34,071 nucleotides of DNA, from positions 6,008,748 to 6,042,818 of the forward strand of contig NZ_VJOK01000001.1 of the NCBI RefSeq assembly GCF_013302895.1, read 5' to 3'. The translations under genes were made by a program, and so were the position numbers. This document shows positions 1 through 8,503 of the stretch, one piece after another (within the stretch, counting starts at the first letter, position 1; every line of letters starts with the position of its first letter). The stretch is from Streptomyces albus subsp. chlorinus. Lineage in GTDB: Bacteria; Actinomycetota; Actinomycetes; Streptomycetales; Streptomycetaceae. The notes under the pieces are model-generated. The model was not told the origin of the DNA and searched no databases. It saw nothing but the letters and a program-made list of their open reading frames with translations.

Positions 1-1739
1 GACCGCGGCGGCAGCCGCAGCGTCCCCTCGTCCAGGCTCGCCGCCGGGTCCCAGGCGGCGAGCAGCGCGGTGGGCGGGGACGGCGGAGTGAGCGTGGCCG
101 TGCGGTCGGGGGAGAAGTTCACCGCCACGTGCAGCGGCCCGTTGCGCAGCAGCAGCCAGCGGTCGTCCGGGTCCTCGGACCGCCGCACGTCCGCCTCGCC
201 CAGCGGCAGGTGCGCCAGCACCGGGTGAGCGCGGCGCAGGGCGATGAGCGTGCGGTACCAGTCGAGCAGCCGGGCGTGCCCGGCGCGTTGCGGCTCGCTC
301 CAGTCGAGGCAGGACCGCTCCCGGGTGGCCGGGTCCTGCGGGTCGGGCACCCGGTCGGCCGGCCAGCCGTGGCCGGCGAACTCGCGGCGCCTCCCCCGGC
401 GTACGGCCTCGGCCAGTTCGGGGTCCTGGTGGTCGGTGAAGTACTGCCACGGTGTGCGGGCGCCCCACTCCTCGCCCATGAACAGCATCGGCGTGCCCGG
501 CCCGAGCAGGACGAGCGCGGCGGCGCAGGCCGGCAGGCCGTCCGGGGCGAGGTGGGACAGGCGCTCGCCCCGCGCCCGGTTGCCGATCTGGTCGTGTGTC
601 TGCGCGTACGCCACGAAGCGGTGCGCGGGGGTCTCGGCGGCGCCGGGGCGGAGGACGGGGCGGCCGTGCCGGCGGCCCCGGAAGGTTGAATAGCCGCCGT
701 CGTGGAAGAAGGCCCCGGTCAGTGTCTTGGCCAGCGCGGCCAGCGGGTCGCGTGCGAAGTCGGCGTAGTAGCCGTGGGCCTCGCCGGTGAGCGCGGTGTG
801 CAGCGCGTGGTGGAAGTCGTCGTTCCACTGCGCGTGCACGCCGTGGCCGTTGGCGCTGCGCGGCGCGGTGGTGCGCGGGTCGTTCAGGTCCGACTCGGCG
901 ATCAGGAACAGCGGGCGTCCGGTGTGCGCGGCGAGGGTGTCGACCGCCTGGGACAGTTCGGCCAGGAAGTGCTCGGCGCGGCTGTCGGCCAGCGCGTGCA
1001 CGGCGTCCAGGCGCAGCCCGTCGAGCCGGTAGTCGCGCAGGAAGGCCAGGGCGCTGCCGATGAGATGGGCGCGCACCTCGTCGGAACCGGGCCCGTCCAG
1101 GTTGACGGCCGTGCCCCAGGGGGTGCGGTGGCGGTCGGTGAAGTAGGGCCCGAACGCGGGCAGATGGTTGCCCGAGGGCCCCAGGTGGTTGTGCACCACG
1201 TCGAGGACGACGCCGAGTCCGTGCCCGTGCGCGGCGTCCACGAACGCCTTCAGCCCGTCCGGGCCGCCGTAGGGCTCGTGCACCGCCCACGGCGCCACCC
1301 CGTCGTACCCCCAGCCGTGCGTGCCGGGGAAGGGGCAGACGGGCATCAGCTCGACGTGGCTGACGCCCAGGTCCGCGAGGTGGCCCAGGTGTTCGGCCGC
1401 CGCCGCGAAGGTCCCCTCGCGGGTGAAGGTGCCCACGTGCAGTTCGTAGAGCACCGCCCCCGGCAGCGGCAGGCCCCGCCACGGGTGCCGCCAGGGGTAC
1501 GCGTCGTGGTCGACGACCGCGCTCAGCCCCTCCGGGCCGTCGGGCAGGCGGCGCGAGCGCGGGTCCGGCAGTACGGGGCCGCCGTCGAGCCGGAAGCCGT
1601 AGCGGGTGCCCGCGGCGGCGGGCGCCTCGGCCCGCCACCAGCCCTCATGGGTGGGCGAGGGCGCCATCGGCAGCTCGGTGGCGGGGGCGAGGTGGAGGGT
1701 GACGGTTCGCGCGGTGGGAGCCCAGACGTCGAACAGCAT
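1..1739 (-). CDS. treZ: Malto-oligosyltrehalose trehalohydrolase, 3' end cut by window edge
   Basis: This GH13 enzyme cleaves maltooligosyltrehalose, made by TreY, to release trehalose in the cytoplasm. The protein reads MLFDVWAPTARTVTLHL at its start, an N-terminal beta-sandwich, followed by an (alpha/beta)8 barrel. The GH13 nucleophile is in LRLDAVHAL (Asp about 245) and the acid/base in IAESDL (Glu about 282). The motifs HAQWNDDFHH and FMGEEWG are typical of TreZ. About 579 codons are present and the family is usually about 580, so only a few C-terminal residues are missing at position 1. The ATG at 1739 is the natural family start. No clear Shine-Dalgarno sequence precedes it; GACAAT lies 6 nt upstream, so translation could be leaderless (inference). 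The gene lies 265 bp downstream of treY, behind a hairpin, and so probably has its own promoter. Confidence 0.93.
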   Translation of the reverse strand, partial: MLFDVWAPTARTVTLHLAPATELPMAPSPTHEGWWRAEAPAAAGTRYGFRLDGGPVLPDPRSRRLPDGPEGLSAVVDHDAYPWRHPWRGLPLPGAVLYELHVGTFTREGTFAAAAEHLGHLADLGVSHVELMPVCPFPGTHGWGYDGVAPWAVHEPYGGPDGLKAFVDAAHGHGLGVVLDVVHNHLGPSGNHLPAFGPYFTDRHRTPWGTAVNLDGPGSDEVRAHLIGSALAFLRDYRLDGLRLDAVHALADSRAEHFLAELSQAVDTLAAHTGRPLFLIAESDLNDPRTTAPRSANGHGVHAQWNDDFHHALHTALTGEAHGYYADFARDPLAALAKTLTGAFFHDGGYSTFRGRRHGRPVLRPGAAETPAHRFVAYAQTHDQIGNRARGERLSHLAPDGLPACAAALVLLGPGTPMLFMGEEWGARTPWQYFTDHQDPELAEAVRRGRRREFAGHGWPADRVPDPQDPATRERSCLDWSEPQRAGHARLLDWYRTLIALRRAHPVLAHLPLGEADVRRSEDPDDRWLLLRNGPLHVAVNFSPDRTATLTPPSPPTALLAAWDPAASLDEGTLRLPPR

Positions 1740-1983
1740 GGGCCCATTGTCGCCCCGCCACTGCTCCTCGCGCGCCGGTGCGGTGCCCCTTCGCGCCGGA
1801 GCGCGCCGGGGCGCCGCGGGCCTCACACCTGCTGGTGCGGGCCCCTTCCGGGCGGCGTCCCGGCGACCAGCGGCCTTCCGCGAGCGAGGCGTGACCCGGT
1901 CCAGGGACGGCGGCGGGCCGCCCCCCCCACGTGGACGCGGGTGGCCGTCTCCGGCGTCGCCCACCTGGCGGGCGGCACCAAAC
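1740..1983 (-). promoter_or_regulatory. treY-treZ intergenic region, probable treZ promoter
   Basis: This GC-rich spacer has no convincing ORF. Its only promoter-like element is GACAAT on the minus strand, ending 6 nt before the treZ ATG. I see no good -35 at 17-18 nt, so the call is weak. Confidence 0.25.
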
Positions 1984-2003
1984 CCGCGCGTCCTGACGCG
2001 CGG
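1984..2003 (-). terminator. Hairpin just after treY
   Basis: This is a perfect 9-bp inverted repeat, CCGCGCGTC / GACGCGCGG, with a 2-nt centre (in practice a shorter stem and a 4-nt loop). It begins 1 nt after the treY stop codon. On the minus strand it is followed by GTTTGG rather than a long U tract, as is usual in high-GC actinomycetes. Confidence 0.6.
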
Positions 2004-2004
2004 C

Positions 2005-4491
2005 TCAGGGGGACACGTCCTGGGCGCTCTCCCTGACGAGGAGCGCCACCGGAGCATTGGCGAACAGCTCGCTCACCGGGAGGGTTCCGGCCAGTGCCCG
2101 TGTGGGTGCGCCGGTGGGCGGCGCGTCGTACCAGGTGCCCTCCGGCAGCGTCAGTGCCGTCCCGCCCCAGCCGCCGCGCTCCTCCAGCAGGAGGGAGAGG
2201 CGGGTGACCGCGGTCAGTGCCCGGCCGGTGCGGACGAAGGCGACGCAGTGGCCGGCCGCCCCGCCTTCCGCGTGCAGCGGCCGGTAGGTGGCGCCGTGCC
2301 CCGTGAACAGGCCGGGGTGGCGGGCCCGGAGCCGCAGCACGGCCGAGGTCAGCCGTGCCTTCTCCTCGTCGAGCGCGTCCCCGCCCCCGCCCAGGACCGG
2401 CGGGTTCCGGTTGTCCGGGTCCACCAGCGCGCGGTAGGTGCGTTCCGTGCCCTGGTAGAGGTCGGGCACTCCCGGCATCGTCAGGTGCAGCAGCGCCGCC
2501 CCCAGCACGTCGGCCCGCAGGTGAGGGGCGAGTTCCCGGGCGAAGGAGGCCAGCTCCCGCGACCCCGCGCTGTCCCGCTCGGCCGTGACGTAGCGTTCGA
2601 CGGCCGCCTCGTACGCCGTGTCGGTCTCCGTCCAGGTGGTGTGGAGGCCCGCCTCGCGGACGGCTTTGAGGAGCGCGGGCACCAGCCGCTCGGGCGGCGG
2701 CGGGAACGCGCCCAGGGCCAGCGCCGTCTGCCGGTACACCCAGGCGGTGTGGCGGTCCGGGGCGCCCTCGGCGCCGGTACGGTCCATCAGCGCGGCCCAC
2801 CGCTCGGGGCACTCGGTCAGGACGGCCAGCGCGGCGCGTGCGTCACCGCTGCGCTTGGTGTCGTGCGTGGACAGCGCCGTGCCGGTCAGCGGCCGGTCGC
2901 GCTGCAGGCGGGCGCAGTACGTGTGGAAGTCCTCCGGGGAGACCGCCGGGTGCCCGGGGTCACCGCCGACCTCGCAGGCGGACAGCAGCGGGACGTACCG
3001 GTAGAACGCCGCGTCCTCCTCGGACTTGGCGCGCAGTGCCGAGGAGAGCTGCGCGAACCGTGCGGGGAACTCCCGCACGTCGTCGCGGCCGGGCGCGGGG
3101 TGACCGGGACAGGCGGCGGGCTCGGGCCGAGCGGCGGGGACCGTGCCCAGCGCGAGCCGCAGCACCGCGTCCACCGCCGTGGCCTCCTCGGGCAGCCGGA
3201 AGACCGCGCGGGCGCCCTCGGCCGCCTCCTGAAGCAGCGCCGCGTCCCGTGGGGCGCCGGGTGACCGGTAGGCGGTGTACGGGCGGTAGACGGGGAGCCG
3301 TACCAGCATCTCGCGCAGCGCGTCCCGCAGCGCCCAGGGGGCGTGGTCGCGCAGCGACAGGTCCGGGGAGGCGGCGCAGGCCCGCACGGCGGCGCGGGTC
3401 AGCCGCTCCAGCTCCGCGGCGAGGTCGTGGGAGACCACGTGGTGGGCGGCGCGCCGCCGGGTCGCCTCCCAGTCGCCGCCCTCGTCGGGGGCCGCCCCGG
3501 TGAAGGCGCGGTAGGCGTCGGCCAGCCGGGCGTGGCCGGCGGGGTCGAGGAAGAGCCCGTCCACGTGGTGCAGCGCGTCGTAGCCCGTCGTACCGGCGAC
3601 CGGCCAGGTGCCCGGCAGCGGTTCGCCCACGGCGAGGATCTTCTCCACGACCGTCCAGCGGCCCCCGCTCTCGCGGTGCAGGCGGCGCAGATAGCCACCG
3701 GGGTCGGCCAGGCCGTCGGGGTGGTCGACGCGCAGGCCGTCGACAACCCGCTCGCGCAGCAGCTGGAGCACCTTGCGGTGGGTCGCCGCGAACACCTCGG
3801 GGTCCTCCACCCGCACCCCGATCAGACCCGGAATGGTGAAGAAGCGGCGGTAGTTGAGTTCGCTCCTGGCCAGCCGCCACCAGGCGAGACGGTAGTGCTG
3901 CGCCGCGCACAGTCCGGGCAGCGGGAGCGCCTCGGTGCCCGCGCGCAGGGGCAGTACGTGGTCGTGGTAGCGCAGGGTGCCGTCCTCGACGCGCAGCCGG
4001 GGCAGGGCCTCGGGGAGGCGTTCGCCGAGCACGGGCAGCAGGACGCGGCCGTCGCCGGACTCCCAGTCGATGTCGAACCAGCGCGCCCAGGGCGACCCGC
4101 GTCCCTCACGCAGCACCTCCCACAGCGGCCGGTTCAGCCGCAGGTCGGCGGGGACGGCCATGTGGTTGGGGACGATGTCCAGGATCAGCCCGAGCCCGTG
4201 CGCCCGCGCCGTGGCCGAGAGCGCCCGCAGTCCGCGCTCCCCGCCCAGTTCCTCGCGCACCCTCCCGTGGTCGGTCACGTCGTAGCCGTGGGTGGAGCCC
4301 GGCACCGACGTCAGTACGGGGGAGAGGTGGAGGTGGGAGACGCCCAGCCGGGCCAGGCGGCCGACCGCCTCTTCCGCGGCGGCGAAGGGGAAGTCCGGCT
4401 GCAACTGCAACCGGTAGGTGGCGGTGGGAGCGGCCACCGGGACGGGACCGGACGCGGTCGCGGTCGCCGTCGGAGCGCCGTGAGCTGTCAT
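2005..4491 (-). CDS. treY: Malto-oligosyltrehalose synthase
   Basis: TreY isomerises the reducing-end alpha-1,4 bond of maltodextrins to the alpha,alpha-1,1 bond of trehalose, giving the substrate for TreZ. The protein has 828 residues from the ATG at 4491. This start puts the family opening TATYRLQLQPDFPF at about residue 23; the longer reading frame upstream is GC-rich noise. GH13 motifs: DIVPNHM (about 105-111), nucleophile in GLRVDHPDG (Asp256), acid/base in VVEKIL (Glu283), and STHDTKRSGDARA for the third acid. LYQGTERTY near the C-terminus is typical of TreY. It is slightly longer than usual, with Pro/Ala-rich insertions around residues 520-545. No Shine-Dalgarno is visible; the upstream sequence contains the palindrome GTACGTAC, so leaderless translation is possible. 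A strong terminator separates it from treX. Confidence 0.95.
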   Translation of the reverse strand: MTAHGAPTATATASGPVPVAAPTATYRLQLQPDFPFAAAEEAVGRLARLGVSHLHLSPVLTSVPGSTHGYDVTDHGRVREELGGERGLRALSATARAHGLGLILDIVPNHMAVPADLRLNRPLWEVLREGRGSPWARWFDIDWESGDGRVLLPVLGERLPEALPRLRVEDGTLRYHDHVLPLRAGTEALPLPGLCAAQHYRLAWWRLARSELNYRRFFTIPGLIGVRVEDPEVFAATHRKVLQLLRERVVDGLRVDHPDGLADPGGYLRRLHRESGGRWTVVEKILAVGEPLPGTWPVAGTTGYDALHHVDGLFLDPAGHARLADAYRAFTGAAPDEGGDWEATRRRAAHHVVSHDLAAELERLTRAAVRACAASPDLSLRDHAPWALRDALREMLVRLPVYRPYTAYRSPGAPRDAALLQEAAEGARAVFRLPEEATAVDAVLRLALGTVPAARPEPAACPGHPAPGRDDVREFPARFAQLSSALRAKSEEDAAFYRYVPLLSACEVGGDPGHPAVSPEDFHTYCARLQRDRPLTGTALSTHDTKRSGDARAALAVLTECPERWAALMDRTGAEGAPDRHTAWVYRQTALALGAFPPPPERLVPALLKAVREAGLHTTWTETDTAYEAAVERYVTAERDSAGSRELASFARELAPHLRADVLGAALLHLTMPGVPDLYQGTERTYRALVDPDNRNPPVLGGGGDALDEEKARLTSAVLRLRARHPGLFTGHGATYRPLHAEGGAAGHCVAFVRTGRALTAVTRLSLLLEERGGWGGTALTLPEGTWYDAPPTGAPTRALAGTLPVSELFANAPVALLVRESAQDVSP

Positions 4492-4783
4492 GCGAACGTA
4501 CGTACCCGGCCCGGGCCATTTCGTGCGTCCTGTCCGTGCCGGGACGCGATCCGGGCGGGTTACCGTCGGCCAACGGCTGAGGCACCGGCGGCGGCACGTC
4601 GCACGGTGGCCGGGCCGCAAGGGGCCACGCCTGCCCGCCGTCTCGTTCCCGGGACGGCTGCCGACCGCCATGTGCCGGCCCGGCCCGCCGCCGCCACGCG
4701 CGGCTGCGAGCGGCGGCCGGCACCGGGGGCCTGGTGGGGGCGCGTCGGCGGCTGGACGGACGGCGGGCGGGGTCCCGTGGCCG
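4492..4783. other. treX-treY spacer without a gene
   Basis: Together with the terminator this forms a gap of over 300 bp. It holds GC-rich simple sequence with many CGGC/GCCG runs, and short reading frames that show no family resemblance. The treY promoter must lie here if the hairpin at 4784-4829 stops transcription. The only lower-GC patch is close to treY, around CATTTCGTG at 4518-4526. Confidence 0.4.
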
Positions 4784-4829
4784 GCGGCCGGCACGACCGG
4801 TTTGGACAGCGTCCGGTCGTGCCGGCCGC
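4784..4829 (-). terminator. Strong terminator hairpin after treX/glgX
   Basis: The arms at 4784-4800 and 4813-4829 are perfectly complementary over 17 bp (core GGCCGGCACGACCGG), with a 12-nt loop. The hairpin starts 4 nt after the glgX stop codon. No U tract follows. It is the longest perfect stem in the window and implies that treX transcription largely ends here. Confidence 0.8.
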
Positions 4830-4833
4830 GGGG

Positions 4834-6969
4834 TCACACAGGGCGTTGCAGCACCCTCATGCTGCGGTCCGCGAGCCGGAGGCACTCGCCCGCCGCGACC
4901 TTGGGACCGTCTTCCTGGAAGGCGGCCTCCTGGGCGGTGTCGACGACGGCCTGCCACTGCCGTCCGTGGTCGGCGGGGATCACGAAGTCCAGCGGCTCGT
5001 GGTGGGCGTTGAACAGCAACAGGAACGAGTCGTCCGTGATGCGCTCGCCGCGCTCGCCCGGCTCGGAGATGGCGTCCCCGTTGAGGAAGACGGTCAGGGC
5101 GCGGGTGTGCGGCGACTGCCAGTCGCGCTCGGTCATCTCCGTCCCCGTGGGGGTGAACCAGGCGATGTCGGACAGCTCGTCGTGGGTGCCCTCCGTGGGC
5201 CGGCCGTGGAAGAACCGGCGCCTGCGGAAGACCGGATGGTCGCGCCGCAGCCACACCATGGCCCGTACGAAGTCGCACAGGGCCGGATCGGGGGCCCCTG
5301 GCCCGTCGGAAGGGCCGTCGTCGCCCGGCCACCTGACCCAGGTGAGCGGACCGTCCTGGCAGTAGGCGTTGTTGTTGCCCTGCTGGGTGCGGCCGAACTC
5401 GTCGCCGTGGCTGAGCATCGGCACGCCCTGCGAGACCATCAGCGTGGCGATGAGGTTGCGCTGCTGCCGCCGTCGCAGGGCCAGCACCGCGGGGTCGTCG
5501 GTCGGGCCCTCGGCCCCGCAGTTCCAGGACCTGTTGTGGCTTTCGCCGTCCCTGTTGCCCTCGCCGTTGGCCTCGTTGTGCTTCTCGTTGTAGGACACCA
5601 GGTCGTGCAACGTGAAGCCGTCGTGGCAGGTGACGAAGTTGACGGAGGCCAGCGGGCGGCGCCCGTCGTCCTGGTAGAGGTCGGAGGAGCCGGTCAGCCG
5701 GGAGCCGAACTCGGCCACCGCGCGCGGCTCGCCCCGCCACAGGTCCCGCACGGTGTCCCGGTACCGGCCGTTCCACTCCGTCCACAGCGGCGGGAAGTTG
5801 CCCACCTGGTAGCCGCCCTCGCCCACGTCCCACGGCTCGGCGATCAGCTTCACCTGGCTGACCACCGGGTCCTGCTGCACCAGGTCGAAGAAGGAGGAGA
5901 GCCGGTCCACCTCGTGGAACTGCCGGGCCAGGGTGGCCGCCAGGTCGAAGCGGAAGCCGTCCACGTGCATCTCGGTCACCCAGTAGCGCAGCGAGTCCAT
6001 GATGAGCTGGAGGACGTGGGGGCTGCGCATCAGCAGTGAGTTCCCCGTGCCCGTCGTGTCCGTGTAGTAGCGCGGATCGTCCGCGAGGCGGTAGTACGAG
6101 GCATTGTCCAGACCCCGGAAAGAGAGCGTGGGGCCGAGGTGGTTGCCTTCCGCCGTGTGGTTGTAGACGACGTCGAGGACGACCTCGATGCCCGCCTCGT
6201 GCAGGGCGCGCACGGCGTGCTTGAACTCCTGCACCTGCTCGCCGCGCTCGCCCCAGGAGGCGTACGCGTTGTGCGGGGCGAAGAACCCGATGGTGTTGTA
6301 ACCCCAGTAGTTGGAAAGTCCCGCCTCGGCGAGCCGGTGGTCGGTGACGAACTGGTGCACCGGCATCAGTTCCAGCGCGGTGACCCCCAGCCGCGTCAGG
6401 TGCTCGATCACCGCCGGGTGCGCGAGCGCCGCGTAGGTGCCCCGCAGCTCCTCGGGCAGCGCGGGGTGGCGCATGGTGAGGCCCTTCACATGCGCCTCGT
6501 ACAGCACGGTGCGGTGGTAGTCGGTGTGCGGCGGGCGGTCGTCGCCCCAGTCGAAGTAGGGGTTGATCACCACGGAGGCCATGGTGTGCGGGGCCGAGTC
6601 GAGGTCGTTGCGCCGCTCCGGGGCGCCGAAGTGGTAGCCGAAGACCGCCTCGTTCCAGTCGATCTGCCCGCTGACGGCCTTGGCGTACGGGTCGAGCAGC
6701 AGCTTGGCGCTGTTGCACCGCTGCCCCCGCTCGGGCGCGTAGGGTCCGTGCGCGCGGAAGCCGTACCGCTGGCCCGGCAGCACTCCCGGCAGGTAGGCGT
6801 GCCGCACGAAACCGTCCGACTCGCGCAGCTCGACGGCCGTCTCCGAGCCGTCCTCGTGCAGCAGACACACCTCCACGCGCTCCGCCACCTCGGAGAACAC
6901 CGCGAAGTTCGTCCCCGCGCCGTCGTAGTGGGCACCCAGCGGATACGCGTGTCCCGGCCAGACCTGCAT
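4834..6969 (-). CDS. glgX: Glycogen debranching enzyme GlgX/TreX
   Basis: This isoamylase-type GH13 enzyme hydrolyses alpha-1,6 branches of glycogen and so supplies linear maltodextrins to TreY. It has 711 residues from the ATG at 6969, the family's usual size of about 700-710. The start gives MQVWPGHAYPLGAHYDGAGTNF, the typical N-terminal CBM48 opening, and a purine-rich GGGGAAG lies upstream. The barrel motifs are DVVYNHT (about 266-272), HVDGFRFDLA with nucleophile Asp342, LIAEPWDVG with acid/base Glu378, and TCHDGFTLHDLV. The block ANGEGNRDGESHNRSWNCG and the motif HGDEFGRTQ are GlgX signatures. It is the first of the treX-treY-treZ series but is separated from treY by 342 bp with a terminator. 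It is divergent from the HEPN gene. Confidence 0.96.
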   Translation of the reverse strand: MQVWPGHAYPLGAHYDGAGTNFAVFSEVAERVEVCLLHEDGSETAVELRESDGFVRHAYLPGVLPGQRYGFRAHGPYAPERGQRCNSAKLLLDPYAKAVSGQIDWNEAVFGYHFGAPERRNDLDSAPHTMASVVINPYFDWGDDRPPHTDYHRTVLYEAHVKGLTMRHPALPEELRGTYAALAHPAVIEHLTRLGVTALELMPVHQFVTDHRLAEAGLSNYWGYNTIGFFAPHNAYASWGERGEQVQEFKHAVRALHEAGIEVVLDVVYNHTAEGNHLGPTLSFRGLDNASYYRLADDPRYYTDTTGTGNSLLMRSPHVLQLIMDSLRYWVTEMHVDGFRFDLAATLARQFHEVDRLSSFFDLVQQDPVVSQVKLIAEPWDVGEGGYQVGNFPPLWTEWNGRYRDTVRDLWRGEPRAVAEFGSRLTGSSDLYQDDGRRPLASVNFVTCHDGFTLHDLVSYNEKHNEANGEGNRDGESHNRSWNCGAEGPTDDPAVLALRRRQQRNLIATLMVSQGVPMLSHGDEFGRTQQGNNNAYCQDGPLTWVRWPGDDGPSDGPGAPDPALCDFVRAMVWLRRDHPVFRRRRFFHGRPTEGTHDELSDIAWFTPTGTEMTERDWQSPHTRALTVFLNGDAISEPGERGERITDDSFLLLFNAHHEPLDFVIPADHGRQWQAVVDTAQEAAFQEDGPKVAAGECLRLADRSMRVLQRPV

Positions 6970-7165
6970 AGGAGTGTCTCTTCCCCATCGACGTCTCGGT
7001 ACGGCACCGCAGCGGGTGCGGCGGACCCCGACGTCATCCTGCCCCGTCCACCCGTGCCGGCACCGGAAGTTGCCCGGGGTTCCGGGTGCGGCGCCACGGT
7101 GGCCGCAGTAGTCTTCCTTGATCGAACAGCGGGGGTCGGACCGGGGTGCGGAAGGCGGTGCGCAG
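6970..7165. promoter_or_regulatory. Divergent intergenic region, treX / HEPN gene
   Basis: Transcription leaves this 196-bp spacer in both directions. On the plus strand GGAAGG (7150-7155) lies 10 nt before the TTG chosen for the HEPN gene. I do not see convincing -35/-10 pairs. The lowest-GC part is around 7110-7122 (GTCTTCCTTGATC). Confidence 0.35.
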
Positions 7166-8485
7166 TTGGGCGCGGGAGGGTTTGAACTCCCCCCAGGCGA
7201 CGGCGGTGAGGGGCCGGATGGCGGCGGCGCCGCCTCCCAGGACGGCACGGCGGGCGCACCGCCGGGCGGCACGGGGGTGGGAGGGCCTCCCGGACAGGGG
7301 CTGGGGGAGCCCGGGCTCCAGCCGGGTGCCGTCCCGCTGGCCCGCCCCATGGAGATCGGCGCGGACGTGGGCTGGGACGAGGACGACTGGGCCGAGGTAC
7401 GCACCAGGGCGCAGCGGGCCGGACGCGCGTACGTCTGGCTGAACCTCGTCGAGCAGCGGATGCGGGCGGTCGTCTCCGCCGTGCTGCGGCCGATCTACGA
7501 GCCGGTGCACGGTGAGGAGTGGGTCATCGCCGCGGCCGGGCCCGCCGGGCAGGAGTGGGTGCAGCGCGCCGTCGCCGTACGGGAGGTGAGCCGCCGCAAG
7601 GGCTATCTGCTCGACCCGGCCGACGACACCCTCATCTCCTTCCTGACCCTGCCGCAGCTGCGCGAGCTGATGGTGCAGCACTGGCCGTGCTTCGAGCCGT
7701 ACTTCCCCGACCGCCGCGACGTCGAACTGGCCCTGGACGAACTGGAGGTCGCGCGCAGCGCGGTGGCCCGCAACCGCGCCCTGTCCGAGACGGTGCTCGC
7801 CCAGGCGGAGCGGATGTGCCGCAGGCTGCTGGAACTGCTGGGCGCCGCCCCGCGCGGTGCCGCCTCGGCGGACCGGCTGCCGGTGGACGCCGTCGAGGAA
7901 CTGGTGGGGGACCGGTTCGCCGACGTGGTCAGCGTCCACGCCGACCGCGTACGGCTGCAACGCCAGCTCCCGGCCGAGGACCTGTTCGGCGGGGCACGGC
8001 GGCTGGACGCCATCGGCATCGGGCTCAACCTGCTGGTGCAGAACTACAGCGGGCGCCGGCTGGTGCGGCTCGCCGAGGCCGGCTGCCGGGTGCGGCTGCT
8101 GTTCATGAACCCCGCCAGCAGCGCGCTGCGCCGACGGGAGCGCGAACTGGGCCTCAAGAAGGGCGAGCTGGCCCGCACCGTGGAGACCAACATCCTGCAC
8201 ATGCGCCGGGTGCGCTCCCGGCTGCGGGACGCGGGGGCCTTCGAGATCCACGTCTTCGACGAGACGCCCCGGTTCACCGCCTACATGGTGGACGGTGACG
8301 GCTGTGACGGTCTGGCCGTCGTCCAGTCCTACCTGCGCCACTCCCGGGGCATGGAGACGCCGGTCCTCGTGCTGCGCGGGGCCGGCCGCCACGTGGCACC
8401 GGACCAGGACGCGGAAGGAGCCCTCTTCCCCCTCTACCGGGAGGAGTTCGACCACTTCTGGGCGGACTCCCGGCCGGTGTCCTGA
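7166..8485 (+). CDS. SAV2148-family HEPN domain protein with DUF5919-like C-terminus
   Basis: I recognise this as the Streptomyces 'SAV2148 family HEPN domain-containing protein'; its biochemical function is not known to me. It is predicted to be cytosolic, with no signal peptide or membrane helix. The N-terminal half is helical and contains RELMVQH (Arg166-x5-His172), which fits the R-x4-6-H motif of HEPN ribonucleases (inference). The second half, from about residue 270 (EDLFGGARRLDAIGIGLNLL), resembles the DUF5919 domain of actinobacterial regulators: RLLFMNPASSA, FDETPRFTAYMVDG, VVQSYLRHSRG. The TTG at 7166 is chosen because GGAAGG lies 10 nt upstream and the product then opens with GAGGFELPPGD, as in relatives; a TTG at 7118 has no ribosome site. 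There are 439 residues. It is 18 nt upstream of the DUF1697 gene. Confidence 0.85.
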   Translation: MGAGGFELPPGDGGEGPDGGGAASQDGTAGAPPGGTGVGGPPGQGLGEPGLQPGAVPLARPMEIGADVGWDEDDWAEVRTRAQRAGRAYVWLNLVEQRMRAVVSAVLRPIYEPVHGEEWVIAAAGPAGQEWVQRAVAVREVSRRKGYLLDPADDTLISFLTLPQLRELMVQHWPCFEPYFPDRRDVELALDELEVARSAVARNRALSETVLAQAERMCRRLLELLGAAPRGAASADRLPVDAVEELVGDRFADVVSVHADRVRLQRQLPAEDLFGGARRLDAIGIGLNLLVQNYSGRRLVRLAEAGCRVRLLFMNPASSALRRRERELGLKKGELARTVETNILHMRRVRSRLRDAGAFEIHVFDETPRFTAYMVDGDGCDGLAVVQSYLRHSRGMETPVLVLRGAGRHVAPDQDAEGALFPLYREEFDHFWADSRPVS

Positions 8486-8491
8486 CGCGCA

Positions 8492-8497
8492 TACGGT
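8492..8497 (+). promoter_or_regulatory. -10 element TACGGT of the DUF1697 gene
   Basis: TACGGT matches TAnnnT and ends 6 nt before the ATG at 8504, the spacing expected for a leaderless transcript. No Shine-Dalgarno is present between 8486 and 8503, and no clear -35 is visible. Confidence 0.45.
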
Positions 8498-8503
8498 GGG
8501 GCC

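Noticed and set aside
3343..6039. 898-codon plus-strand frame opposite treY and glgX
   Set aside because: Both minus-strand genes have complete GH13 motifs; the plus-strand frame has none and spans their intergenic terminator.
7034..8455. 473-codon minus-strand frame opposite the HEPN gene
   Set aside because: The plus-strand product matches a known family through its length; the antisense product is low-complexity.
7166..8485. Phospholipase D active site in the C-terminal domain of the HEPN protein
   Set aside because: The domain recalls a PLD-like fold, but no HxK(x)4D motif is present, so a PLD-type catalytic role is not supported.
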